DNA from: Gemmatimonadota bacterium
GTDB taxonomy: Bacteria; Gemmatimonadota; Gemmatimonadetes; Longimicrobiales; Gaopeijiaceae
Assembly: GCA_022822445.1 (NCBI GenBank)
Contig: JAJEBR010000024.1
Location: 1 to 64,000, forward strand
DNA length: 64,000 bases
Direction of reading: 5' to 3'
Under the pieces are notes generated by a model that made no database searches, was not told the origin of the DNA, and saw only the letters and a list, made by a program, of their open reading frames with translations. The translations under genes were made by a program, and so were the position numbers. Below are positions 37,407 through 48,856 of the stretch, one piece after another (position 1 is the first letter of the stretch; each line of letters opens with the position of its first letter).

Positions 37407-37832
37407 ATGACACACTTGCGGAACTTCGGAGCGGCCGTCCTGGGCTACGTGGTGATGAGCATTCTCGTCTTCGTCCTCTTTCTCGTCGTCGGACTGGTTA
37501 TGGTCATGGCCGATTCAGGCGGGTTCGTTGTCGCTTCGATCGTGATAAGCCTCGTGGCGGCGCTCCTCGGCGGCATCGTCTGCGCCAAGGTGGCCGCGGA
37601 CGCTCGCGGCGCCTGGATCCTGATCGCCGCGGTGGTGGTGGTCGGGGTCGTGATGGCGTTGCGGCCCGACGCGCCCGTGGAAGTGGTGACGGAGGGTTTG
37701 GATCCCGCGCTGGCCGAAATGATGGAGTCCGCCGCGGAGACCGCCGAAGAGCCCGCGTGGCTGCAGTGGCTGAACCCCTTCCTGGGGGCCGTGGGCGTGT
37801 TCCTCGGGGCCCGGCTCGTGAAGGGCGACTGA
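37407..37832 (+). CDS. small integral membrane protein, tandem pair copy 2
   Basis: 141 residues with the same plan as copy 1: MTHLRNFGAAVLGYVVMSILVF, a second span ending GGIVCAKVAADARG, AWILIAAVVVVGVVMAL and a C-terminal WLQWLNPFLGAVGVFLGARL. An acidic loop (ESAAETAEEP) replaces the corresponding loop of copy 1. Good ribosome site GGAAAGG precedes the ATG. Function unknown; the pair plus the adjacent MATE gene could be one transcript. Confidence 0.65.
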   Translation: MTHLRNFGAAVLGYVVMSILVFVLFLVVGLVMVMADSGGFVVASIVISLVAALLGGIVCAKVAADARGAWILIAAVVVVGVVMALRPDAPVEVVTEGLDPALAEMMESAAETAEEPAWLQWLNPFLGAVGVFLGARLVKGD

Positions 37833-37923
37833 CACGCCGCGCTCTTCATCGGTAAAAGCCTTCGACCGCTCGATCGTCGAAGGACCCATCGGCCGCGCGG
37901 TCTGGAAGCTCGCGTGGCCCACC

Positions 37924-39234
37924 ATGCTGCAGAACGTCATCGGCGGTCTGCAGGGCCTCGTCGATCATGCGATGGTGGGGCACTACGTCGGCTTCGCCGG
38001 CAACGCCGCGATCGGCGTCTCCTGGCAGATCTTCCTGGTGGTGCATGTGTTCATCGGGTCGCTCTTCACCGGGATGGGCGTGCTGGTGGCGCGCTTCGCC
38101 GGGCGGAACGAGCCCGGGGTGGTCAACCGCGTCGTCTACCAGGCGTTCCTGACCGCGGCGATCCTGTCCATCGGGGTCCTCGCGCCGATCGGGTACTTCC
38201 TCGCGCCGTCGCTCCTGGACCTGGTGAACGCCGCCCCGGCGGTGCAGGCCGAGGCGCTGCCGTACATCCGCACGCTCTTCGTCTTCAGCTTCGGCATGAT
38301 GGTCTTCTTCATGCTCGGCGGGGCGCTGCGCTCCGCGGGGGACGCCCGCACGCCGCTGCGGCTCGGGATCTGGCTCACGGTGCTCAACCTGGTCCTGAAC
38401 GTGATCCTGATCCGGGGTCTCGGTCCGATTCCGGCCTTCGGGACGCTGGGGGCGGCCATGGGGACCGTCATCGCCGCCGGTATCGTGACCCTGGCGGCCG
38501 TCCATTCGCTGGTGCGCGGTCGGTGGGTGATCCAGGCGCAGCGCGGCGGCCCGTGGGGTCCGGATCCGGCGATCGTCCGGCAGCTCTTCCGGTTTGGCCT
38601 GCCGACGGGTATTCAGGGCGTGGCCATGAACATCGGCGGCGTGATCCTGCTGCGCTTCATCGGGTCGATGCAGGCGAGCGCGGAGGCGCAGGCGGCGTAT
38701 TCGGTCGGCTACACGCAGCTGTTCTCGCTCGTGACCTGGACTTCGGTGGGGATCATGGGCGCGACGGCGGCGGTGGCGGGGCAGAATCTGGGGGCCGGAA
38801 GGCCGGAACGGTCGGTGCAGGGGGCGCGGGTGGCGTCGTGGATCGGGATTGCGGTCGCGGCGGTGATCGGCGCCGTCTTCCTGACGGTGCCGGAGACGCT
38901 CCTCGAGGCCTTCGGGCTGGATGACCCGCTCGTGGCCGCGCTGGGCAGCCAGCTGCTCGCCTTCCTGAGCGTCTCGGGGGTGTTCGTGTCCGTCGCATTG
39001 GCCTATACGGGCGCCCTGCAGGGGACTGGAGACACGCGCGGCCCCCTGTACATCTCGCTGATCTCCCAGCTGGCGCTGCCGCTGACGATATGCTGGGTGC
39101 TCCAGGCGACGACCGGCCTCGAGGCCTACCACATCTGGCTGGCGATTCTGCTGGGGCATGTCACGCGTGCGGCCCTGAGCCTCGGGCGCTTCCGGCAGGG
39201 ACACTGGCGTCGGATCGAGGTGGGGATCGGGTAG
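37924..39234 (+). CDS. MATE-family multidrug/drug:proton antiporter
   Basis: 436 residues, twelve hydrophobic segments, exports cationic drugs or metabolites by proton or sodium exchange. MATE blocks: MLQNVIGGLQGLVDHAMVG, LGGALRSAGDARTPLR, GVGLGAAMGT-like GTLGAAMGTVIA, and GATAAVAGQNLGAGRPERS in the second half. Homology to MATE N-termini begins earlier, at DRSIVEGPIGRAVWKLAWPT in the same frame, but no ATG, GTG or TTG exists between the upstream stop and ATG 37924, so the annotated start removes about 20 usual residues. It begins 91 bp after the small membrane paralogue stops. Confidence 0.9.
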   Translation: MLQNVIGGLQGLVDHAMVGHYVGFAGNAAIGVSWQIFLVVHVFIGSLFTGMGVLVARFAGRNEPGVVNRVVYQAFLTAAILSIGVLAPIGYFLAPSLLDLVNAAPAVQAEALPYIRTLFVFSFGMMVFFMLGGALRSAGDARTPLRLGIWLTVLNLVLNVILIRGLGPIPAFGTLGAAMGTVIAAGIVTLAAVHSLVRGRWVIQAQRGGPWGPDPAIVRQLFRFGLPTGIQGVAMNIGGVILLRFIGSMQASAEAQAAYSVGYTQLFSLVTWTSVGIMGATAAVAGQNLGAGRPERSVQGARVASWIGIAVAAVIGAVFLTVPETLLEAFGLDDPLVAALGSQLLAFLSVSGVFVSVALAYTGALQGTGDTRGPLYISLISQLALPLTICWVLQATTGLEAYHIWLAILLGHVTRAALSLGRFRQGHWRRIEVGIG

Positions 39235-39257
39235 GTTCCGGTCCGGAGGGTTCGCAG

Positions 39258-39299
39258 TGTAAAGCATACACGACATTATGTAATGTCGGCATTACAGTG
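39258..39299 (+). promoter_or_regulatory. two direct repeats of the 21-bp TGTAA motif before the S9C peptidase
   Basis: TGTAAAGCATACACGACATT (from 39258) and TGTAATGTCGGCATTACAGT (from 39279) are exactly 21 bp apart. They lie 122 bp before ATG 39422, the likely start, and 23 bp before an alternative TTG. Same motif as at 15079-15121 and 51467-51527. Confidence 0.6.
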
Positions 39300-39421
39300 C
39301 GGCCGATCGCGGGGGAAACGCGTTGGGGACTCGTTGGCGTGGCGCCGGATTCGGCCCCAGTTTGGACTCGATGTCACAGCTGGGCATCCACGGACTGCGT
39401 CCCCGACCGAGCAGACGAGCC

Positions 39422-41653
39422 ATGACCTGTCAGAGAGCCAAGTTCGCCCAAGTCATCCCTCCAGCCCCCGGTTCCCCGATACGGCAGACGCGACGTCTGG
39501 CCCGGCCCCGGGGCAGGCACGGGACTGCCACCGAGTTGGCTGTCGCCGGCCTGTTTGCGCTTTCCGTCGGCTGGTTGGCGCTCCCCGCACGCCTTGCCGC
39601 ACAGGCGCCCGGTGCCGGGGCCGGTGAACAGCGCGCCCTTGAACTGGAGGACTACTACCGGCTGAAGAGCGTCGGCAGCCCCGCCATCTCGCCGGACGGA
39701 GCGCGGGTCGCCTACGTGGTGACCACCGTGCTGGAGGACGACAACCGGCGCCACAGCGAGATCTGGCTGGCCAACGCCGACGGCTCCGGCGAGCCCTTCC
39801 GCGTTACGAGTCCCAGCTACAGCGCCTCGGGGCCCCGCTGGAGTCCGGACGGGACGCTGCTGGTCTTCAGCTCCAGCCGGCCGGGACCGGCCGGAGGCGG
39901 TGGCGGGGGATCGTGGTTCCTGCGCATGGACCGTCCCTCCGGGGAAGCCTTCCAGATCGAGGGACTGCGCGGGTCGCCCATCTTCAGTCCCGACGGCGAG
40001 TGGATCGCGTTCACGATGGCGGTCCGTCCGCCACCGGCCCCCGAACGCGTCTACGATTCCGACTTCGAACGGCGGGTGGTCGAGCGGTTCGACGGGCGCG
40101 ACTACGACTGGATGAACTACCGGTTCGACCGCCGGGGATACCTGCCCGACCCCCGGGATCCCCGCGCCACCCCCCCGCGCGAGATCCACATCATCCCCGC
40201 GGCTGGCGGCGAGCCCCGGCGCCTCACCGACCTCGGCGTGAACGCTTCCGGCGTCGCCTGGAGCCCCGACGGCAGCCAGCTCGCCTTCACCGCGGACGCC
40301 CACCAGCGCGACGAGCACAGCTACGAGCGCTCCGACCTGTGGGTGGTCGACCTGGCAGGGACCGTCACCCGTCTCACCGACGACGAGTACAGCTACTCCA
40401 GCCCGGCCTGGTCGCCCGACGGCCGCGAAATCGCGGTGCGCGGCAACGAGGGGCTGGACGTGATTATCCGTGAAGCCCGCGACCGGGGCGCCTCGACGGA
40501 GCTGTTCGTCTTCGACGCGGTCGACGGCTCGCGCCTGCGGACGCTGACTGCGGACTTCGACCTGATCGCCGGCTCCCCGACCTGGTCCCCGGATGGCGGC
40601 CACGTCTACTTCTCGACCGGTACCGGCGGAAACACCCACCTCTTCCGCGTGCCGGCGGGCGGTGGGATGGTCGAACAGGTCACCACGGGCGACCGGCGCC
40701 TGGGCAGCTTCTCCTTCTCGTCCGACTTTTCGCGGATGGCCTTCCGGGCCACCGATCCCGTCCGGCCGGGAGACATCTGGACCGCCGGCACGGACGGCAC
40801 CTCGGAGAGGCAGCTGAGCGACGCGAACGCGGCCCTGCTGGCCGAACTGGAGCTCTCCGCGCCCGACCAGCTCCTCTTCAACAGCCCGGACGGCACCGGA
40901 ATCGAAGGATGGATCCTGCCCGCTCGGGGCTACGGCGGCGCGGCGGACGGCACCGGCCATCCCCTCATCCTCGTCATCCACGGCGGTCCCCACGGCTCAT
41001 ACGGCAACGACTTCTCCTTCGACCGACAGCTCCTGGCCGCGCACGGCTACATGGTCCTGTACACCAACCCGCGTGCCTCGACCGGCTACGGCGAGGACTT
41101 CCGCTGGGGCACGTGGGGCGGCTGGGGCTTCAAGGACTACGAGGACGTCATGGCCGGGGTGGACCACGCCATCGCCAACTACGACATCGACACGTCGCGG
41201 ATGGGGGTGACCGGGTATTCGTACGGCGGCTACATGACCAACGTCGTCATCACGAAGACCGACCGTTTCGCGGCGGCGATCGCGGGCGCTTCCATTTCAA
41301 ACTGGGTCAGCGACTACGGGGTTGCGGACATCCCCCGCACCAAGGAGAGCGAGTTCTTCGGTCCTCCCTGGGAGGAGCGCGGGCTGGAGAACCTGATGCG
41401 TTCGTCCCCCATCATCCACGCCAAGGGCGTTTCCACCCCGACGATGTTCGTGCACGGCGAGTCCGACCACCGGGTGCCCATCGAGGAGGCGGAGCAGATG
41501 TACGTCGCGCTGCGCAAGCAACAGGTGCCCGCGCGGTTCGTGCGGTACCCGGATTCGTATCACGGCGGGTGGACGCCCTGGCGCACCGTACACCGCACCT
41601 GGGTGCAGCTGGGGTGGTGGGAACAGTGGCTGGGGCGGCGGCCGGCGTCGTGA
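39422..41653 (+). CDS. S9C acylaminoacyl-peptidase-like serine peptidase, exported
   Basis: A prolyl-oligopeptidase-family peptidase with a WD40/TolB-like propeller and a C-terminal alpha/beta hydrolase, 743 residues from ATG 39422. A hydrophobic segment (AVAGLFALSVGWLALPARLAAQ) is the export signal. Propeller blades show ISPDGARVAYVVT, RWSPDGTLLVFSS and AWSPDGSQLAFTA. The catalytic triad is Ser600 in GYSYGGYM, Asp682 in GESDHRVP and His714 in DSYHGG. Earlier in-frame TTG and ATG codons exist (39323, 39371), so the start is uncertain. The upstream repeat motif suggests regulation shared with two amino-acid genes. Confidence 0.92.
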   Translation: MTCQRAKFAQVIPPAPGSPIRQTRRLARPRGRHGTATELAVAGLFALSVGWLALPARLAAQAPGAGAGEQRALELEDYYRLKSVGSPAISPDGARVAYVVTTVLEDDNRRHSEIWLANADGSGEPFRVTSPSYSASGPRWSPDGTLLVFSSSRPGPAGGGGGGSWFLRMDRPSGEAFQIEGLRGSPIFSPDGEWIAFTMAVRPPPAPERVYDSDFERRVVERFDGRDYDWMNYRFDRRGYLPDPRDPRATPPREIHIIPAAGGEPRRLTDLGVNASGVAWSPDGSQLAFTADAHQRDEHSYERSDLWVVDLAGTVTRLTDDEYSYSSPAWSPDGREIAVRGNEGLDVIIREARDRGASTELFVFDAVDGSRLRTLTADFDLIAGSPTWSPDGGHVYFSTGTGGNTHLFRVPAGGGMVEQVTTGDRRLGSFSFSSDFSRMAFRATDPVRPGDIWTAGTDGTSERQLSDANAALLAELELSAPDQLLFNSPDGTGIEGWILPARGYGGAADGTGHPLILVIHGGPHGSYGNDFSFDRQLLAAHGYMVLYTNPRASTGYGEDFRWGTWGGWGFKDYEDVMAGVDHAIANYDIDTSRMGVTGYSYGGYMTNVVITKTDRFAAAIAGASISNWVSDYGVADIPRTKESEFFGPPWEERGLENLMRSSPIIHAKGVSTPTMFVHGESDHRVPIEEAEQMYVALRKQQVPARFVRYPDSYHGGWTPWRTVHRTWVQLGWWEQWLGRRPAS

Positions 41654-41851
41654 AGGGGGCCACGGAGCGGAGCAGCCGGACCGCGCGGAGGGTCGGGCGA
41701 AGGGTTGTGGGTTGCGATCAGCCGGGATCCGCGCACGGGTGAACTGCGGGCCGCCTCACACAACCGCAACAACAGCGCGGCGGTGGCCTGGTAGCGGGAC
41801 GGCGTGCACTCGGGGCGGGCGGCAACGGTCCCCGCGTCGACTCCGGCCCGC

Positions 41852-42238
41852 TCAGGTCAGCTTGCCGTCCGTGCGCAGCTTCTGCACCACGGCCCACCCC
41901 ATCGCCTCCGTCACGCTGGCCGCGACCACCCCCCTGATGATGCTGCCGTAAACGGGGACCCACCTGAGCACGAGGTTGGCGCCCCCCTTGCCGACGATCG
42001 TGCCGAGCGTCGCGTAGAGCGTCGACTTCAGCGCGGCATCGGTCACCGGGACGCCGAACTCGTCCGCCAGCGCGGTGATCATTCCGACCTGCACCGGCAT
42101 GATCGCGGCCGCGTCGGACCCGGGAACGATCGCTCCCGCCGCTGCTGCCCCCGCCGCGGCCGACGCCCCGTGGATGATTGTGGCGCAACGCCTGTCCTGA
42201 TCGGGGATGTACTTCCTGAAGCGTTCCTTGATGCTCAT
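41852..42238 (-). CDS. small DUF697-like hydrophobic protein
   Basis: 128 residues. A basic start (MSIKERFRKYIPDQDRRC) is followed by two hydrophobic, Gly/Ala-rich helices: GASAAAGAAAAGAIVPGSDAAA and VVAASVTEAMGWAVVQKL, with LATLGTIVGKGGANLVLRWVPVYGSIIRG-type middle and ALADEFGVPVTDAALKS. The pattern resembles DUF697, which normally follows a GTPase domain, but no GTPase is attached or nearby. Function unknown. ATG 42238 has only a weak AGTGTCAGG site. Confidence 0.5.
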   Translation of the reverse strand: MSIKERFRKYIPDQDRRCATIIHGASAAAGAAAAGAIVPGSDAAAIMPVQVGMITALADEFGVPVTDAALKSTLYATLGTIVGKGGANLVLRWVPVYGSIIRGVVAASVTEAMGWAVVQKLRTDGKLT

Positions 42239-42642
42239 CCTGACACTCCGTACAGGTCTGTTTTCGGGCCGCCCAGCCGGATCGATACCGTTACTACGTT
42301 TCAGCGGCACCGGTTGTTTCCGCCAGTCGATGCAGCGTCCGCCGGTCGATGCGACGCGGCTGCACGACCCCTCATTCCATGAGAAGATCCTCGAGGCGCT
42401 CGAGGTTGCCCCAGGCGCTCAAGGTTGCCCGACCGCCCGGGGTTGCCCGAATCGGGCGATCCCGCACCCTGTCTGAAAGATAACCCTCGGCGCCGGCGAT
42501 TCGGCCCGTCTTGCGATGCTTCGGCCCAACACAAACGCCCCCTGCGCTGTCCTTGGGGTGGCGGGGCGCCCGAGCGCCATCGACCTTGAAACCCTGCCGG
42601 AGGAGAGGATCCGGCGCACACCCTGTGTAAGGAGGAATCCCG
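42239..42642. other. intergenic region upstream of aldo/keto reductase copy 2
   Basis: 404 bases without a gene. GGTTGCCC occurs three times between 42402 and 42451. Near 42378-42412 the minus strand reads like NLERLEDLLM, close to TLERLEDLLTDW at the 3' part of the BNR gene at 43.7 kb, so it may be a short duplicated scrap. A good GTAAGGAGG site precedes ATG 42643. No promoter is evident. Confidence 0.4.
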
Positions 42643-43593
42643 ATGCTGACGAGACGTGACTGGCTTCGTACCACCGCGGCTGCCGGAGCGGCCGTTACGC
42701 TGAGCCCCGACATCCTGCGGGCACTCGAACGGCAGGAGATGATGACCCGGGCGATCCCGTCCACGGGGGAGCAGGTGCCGATCGTGGGACTGGGCAGCTC
42801 CGCCACCTTCTCCCGGGTTGCTCGCGGCGACGATGTCACCCAGCTCGGGAACGTACTGACCGCTCTCGTCGAGAATGGCGGCACCATCTTCGACACGGCG
42901 CCCAGCTACGGGTCATCCGAAGAGGTCGCCGGGCGCCTCGCGAACGAGCTGGGCCTCACGGACCGCATCTTCTGGGCGACCAAGGTCAACGTGGCCCGGC
43001 GGGGCGGAGGTGCGGACGCGGCGGAGGCGCGCGCGCAGATCGAGCGTTCCTTCGAGTACTTCGGCGTGGACGAGATGGAGCTGATGCAGGTCCACAACCT
43101 GGGCGACATGCCCACCCAGATGCCGATCATCGAGGAGTTGAAGGCAGAGGGCCGCATACGATACATCGGGACCACCCTCACGCCGCGGGGGCCCCAGTAC
43201 CAGGGGTTGATGCAGGCGATGCGCGACTACCCGCTCGACTTCATCGGTGTCGACTACGCGGTGGACAATACCGACGCCGCAGACGAGGTACTGCCGCTCG
43301 CCCAGGAGCGTGGGATCGGGGTGCTGGTCTACGTGCCCTTCGGCCGCACGCGTCTCTGGTCCCGCGTCGGCGACCGCGAGGTGCCGGACTGGGCCCGCGA
43401 GTTCGGCGCCAACAGCTGGGCGCAGTTCTTCATCAAGTTCGCGGCGGCCCACCCGGCCGTGACCTGCGTGACGCCCGCCACCAGCAACCCCGAGCACATG
43501 ATCGACAATCTGGGTGCCGGACTGGGGCGCATGCCGAACGATGAGGAGCAGCAGCGGATGGTCGAGTACGTGGACGCGCTGCCGTCGGGCTAG
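42643..43593 (+). CDS. Tat-exported aldo/keto reductase, copy 2
   Basis: 316 residues, paralogue of 34764-35741. A twin-arginine signal (LTRRDWLRTTAAAGAAV) leads; the enzyme tetrad is Asp84 and Tyr89 in FDTAPSYG, Lys114 in WATKVN and His151 in QVHNLGD. IPSTGEQVPIVGLGSSATF and CVTPATSNPEHM match copy 1. The gene has a strong TAAGGAGG site. Having two intact exported copies suggests two substrates or conditions; the redox partner outside the cytoplasm is unknown. It converges with the BNR gene. Confidence 0.9.
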   Translation: MLTRRDWLRTTAAAGAAVTLSPDILRALERQEMMTRAIPSTGEQVPIVGLGSSATFSRVARGDDVTQLGNVLTALVENGGTIFDTAPSYGSSEEVAGRLANELGLTDRIFWATKVNVARRGGGADAAEARAQIERSFEYFGVDEMELMQVHNLGDMPTQMPIIEELKAEGRIRYIGTTLTPRGPQYQGLMQAMRDYPLDFIGVDYAVDNTDAADEVLPLAQERGIGVLVYVPFGRTRLWSRVGDREVPDWAREFGANSWAQFFIKFAAAHPAVTCVTPATSNPEHMIDNLGAGLGRMPNDEEQQRMVEYVDALPSG

Positions 43594-43615
43594 GCCGCCA
43601 GCGGGCCACCGGGGC

Positions 43616-46867
<3,252 letters not shown>

Positions 46868-47232
46868 TCCTGCGAGGGTGTCGTTGGGGGTTCGCGGTGC
46901 GGGTTCCCGGGTTGCTTCAGGACGGAGTATACCCGACTGTAGCGAGCAATCTGTCAAGATGGCGCCGGAAACACAGCATTTCCGGTGTGCCAGCGGGTGA
47001 AGCGATGAAGGCTGCAAGCAGGATGAGCCGCCGAAGAAGTGGTGCGGCCTCCAGTTCCGGGCTGGACTTCTGGGACCGGGCAGCGGTGCGCGTGATCGGC
47101 CGGGGGCGCTTTCAGCCCGCCAGGTGCGAGGGCCGGGCGGTCGGGATATGAATCGGGATGCCGGTCACCTTCAGCCGGGGATGAACGGCTTGATGGAGAG
47201 GTACTCGACGAAACCGCAATCCGGCCGCCGGA
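46868..47232. other. intergenic region
   Basis: 365 bases between the BNR gene (minus) and the end of the orphan ABC membrane gene (minus). It must hold the BNR promoter, but no clear boxes are recognised. No gene is seen. Confidence 0.5.
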
Positions 47233-48066
47233 CTACCCGTCGCCCCCGGCCGCCTCCAGCCTCCCGGAGATCTCGCGGAGGCGCAGCCACTCCTGGTAGT
47301 GGAAGGGGAGCATCATCATCGACTCCATGAACTCGAACACGTACATGACCACGGCGAAGACGGTGCCGTAGTCGACGGTCCGCTCGGCGGCCGCGCTGAC
47401 CGAGTACACCATCAGCGCGATCATGAAGAGCCAGTTGACGCCGAAGGTGGCGGCCTCGAGGTCCGAGAGCCGGATGTTCCAGCGCATCATGCGGCGAAGG
47501 TGCCTGGCCACTCGGGCGGGATTGCCGGAGTGCACGATATCGACGCGGCGCTCGTGCTCGTCGTTGAGGCCCTCGTTGTAGCGGGTGATTCGCTTGCCCG
47601 TCAGCGCGTAGAGCGTGACCGTGGCCGCCGTGACGATCAGGCACCCGATGAAGATCGGGAAGTTCAGCGCAGACAGGATCAGCACGGTGCCGGCGAGTCC
47701 CACCATGCTGACGATCAGCTCGGGGAGCGAGTTTTCGAAGAACTCGACGATTTCCCGCAGCATCCCGAGCCGGGCCGTGCGGGTGGAGGTGCTGCTCTCC
47801 GTGTCCCTGGCGACCATTTCCTCGCCCAGGGTGGTGTAGATCCCGCCGTAGGCGCGGCTGTCGACCAGGCGGCGGACCACGGCGATCCCCATCGTCACGA
47901 TCCCGAGCGCGGCGAGTTCGTACAGGCCGCGAACCGAGTCGGCCAGGACGCTGTTGATCGCGCGGCCGATGAAGAGGGGGAAGAAGACCCAGCCGGCGGA
48001 TTCCAGGACGACGAGGAGGAGGGTGAGCGCGTAGCGGCCGGGGAAGCGCTTCAAGAGGGATTGCAT
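47233..48066 (-). CDS. ABC-transporter six-span membrane domain protein without ATPase
   Basis: 277 residues with six hydrophobic segments in the exporter (ABC-TM1) arrangement: YALTLLLVVLESAGWVFFPLFIG, LAALGIVTMGIAVVRRLVDSRAYGGIYTTLGEEMVARD, SMVGLAGTVLILSALNFPIFIGCLIV, and WLFMIALMVYSVSAAAERTVDYGTVFAVVMYVF. The sequence GLNDEHERRVDIV is typical of the cytoplasmic loop. The nucleotide-binding domain normally fused or encoded next to it is absent within the gene and on both sides. It may use another ATPase or be a degenerate transporter. ATG 48066. Confidence 0.78.
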   Translation of the reverse strand: MQSLLKRFPGRYALTLLLVVLESAGWVFFPLFIGRAINSVLADSVRGLYELAALGIVTMGIAVVRRLVDSRAYGGIYTTLGEEMVARDTESSTSTRTARLGMLREIVEFFENSLPELIVSMVGLAGTVLILSALNFPIFIGCLIVTAATVTLYALTGKRITRYNEGLNDEHERRVDIVHSGNPARVARHLRRMMRWNIRLSDLEAATFGVNWLFMIALMVYSVSAAAERTVDYGTVFAVVMYVFEFMESMMMLPFHYQEWLRLREISGRLEAAGGDG

Positions 48067-48243
48067 GCCGTGCTCGGAGGTGCCCGTTCCGGGGCAGGGA
48101 GGGGGAGTTTTCGACGGGTTGGTGATGCGGGTTCAAACGGTGGCGGCGCGGAGGATTATGGCGCGTTGGGGCAGGTTGCGCCATGAGGGATCACGGCGCT
48201 GCGGGGCGGATCTCGCCATGGGGACGCTGCGGGCAGGCCGCCC

Positions 48244-48489
48244 CTACAGGTTGTGCTGGACCTCCGGGTGTCCCTGACTACGGACAGCGGGTGACACCGT
48301 GTAGGAGTCCACGTGCTTCCGGCTTGTCTCGGATCCGATGGCTTCCCCGACCTGCGGACACGGGGACTTCGGCTCGGCTGCGTTGACGCCGATGATCCCG
48401 CTCGCGCTGAAGATCAGCGCCAGGGACAGGATCAACCCCAGTGCCGAGGTTCGCCGGCTCGACCGTCCTTTCAAGTGTAGCTTCGTCAT
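48244..48489 (-). CDS. small exported peptide precursor
   Basis: 81 residues from ATG 48489, 4 bp after a strong GGGAGGGAAG site. A hydrophobic signal segment (LGLILSLALIFSASGIIGVNA) would be cut near NAAEP. The mature part, about 40 residues, contains one Cys (KSPCPQVGEA) and is hydrophilic. No relatives are recognised. The strong ribosome site and the well-formed signal are the main evidence that it is real. It lies 177 bp beyond the orphan ABC membrane gene start, on the same strand. Confidence 0.55.
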   Translation of the reverse strand: MTKLHLKGRSSRRTSALGLILSLALIFSASGIIGVNAAEPKSPCPQVGEAIGSETSRKHVDSYTVSPAVRSQGHPEVQHNL

Positions 48490-48856
48490 TCTTCCCTCCC
48501 GCGGTTGCTGAGTACCCCTCGGTTACTCACTGCATACACCGTACAGCAATTTCTGTGCCATCTTTCCAGCGGCACCGGGCCTGTTGGCGCGGGCCTCCTC
48601 GCAGCTCGCCGTCGGATCCTCGGTGGTCACGGCCCCCGTTGGGCCTCTGCCGGGACCTCGTTCAGCATCCGTCCACGACCGTCTGCTTGCTCTCTTTGAT
48701 GGTCTGATTCCCTGCAAGGTTGCCCTGCACCCGGTCGGTGCCGTCCGCTGTCAATACGGGAGTTCGGCCCGACTTGCTTCACGGTCGTTATCTTGGGGTG
48801 GCTCCGGTGCGGCAACCGGGGCGAAACCGGCCCCTGCAGTCCTCATGGGAGGTATC
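48490..48856. other. intergenic region between divergent genes
   Basis: 367 bases between the small peptide gene (minus) and the P1 peptidase (plus). TTGCATACACC-like AT-rich text near 48525 may be promoter, but boxes are not convincing. Nothing else is recognised. Confidence 0.4.
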
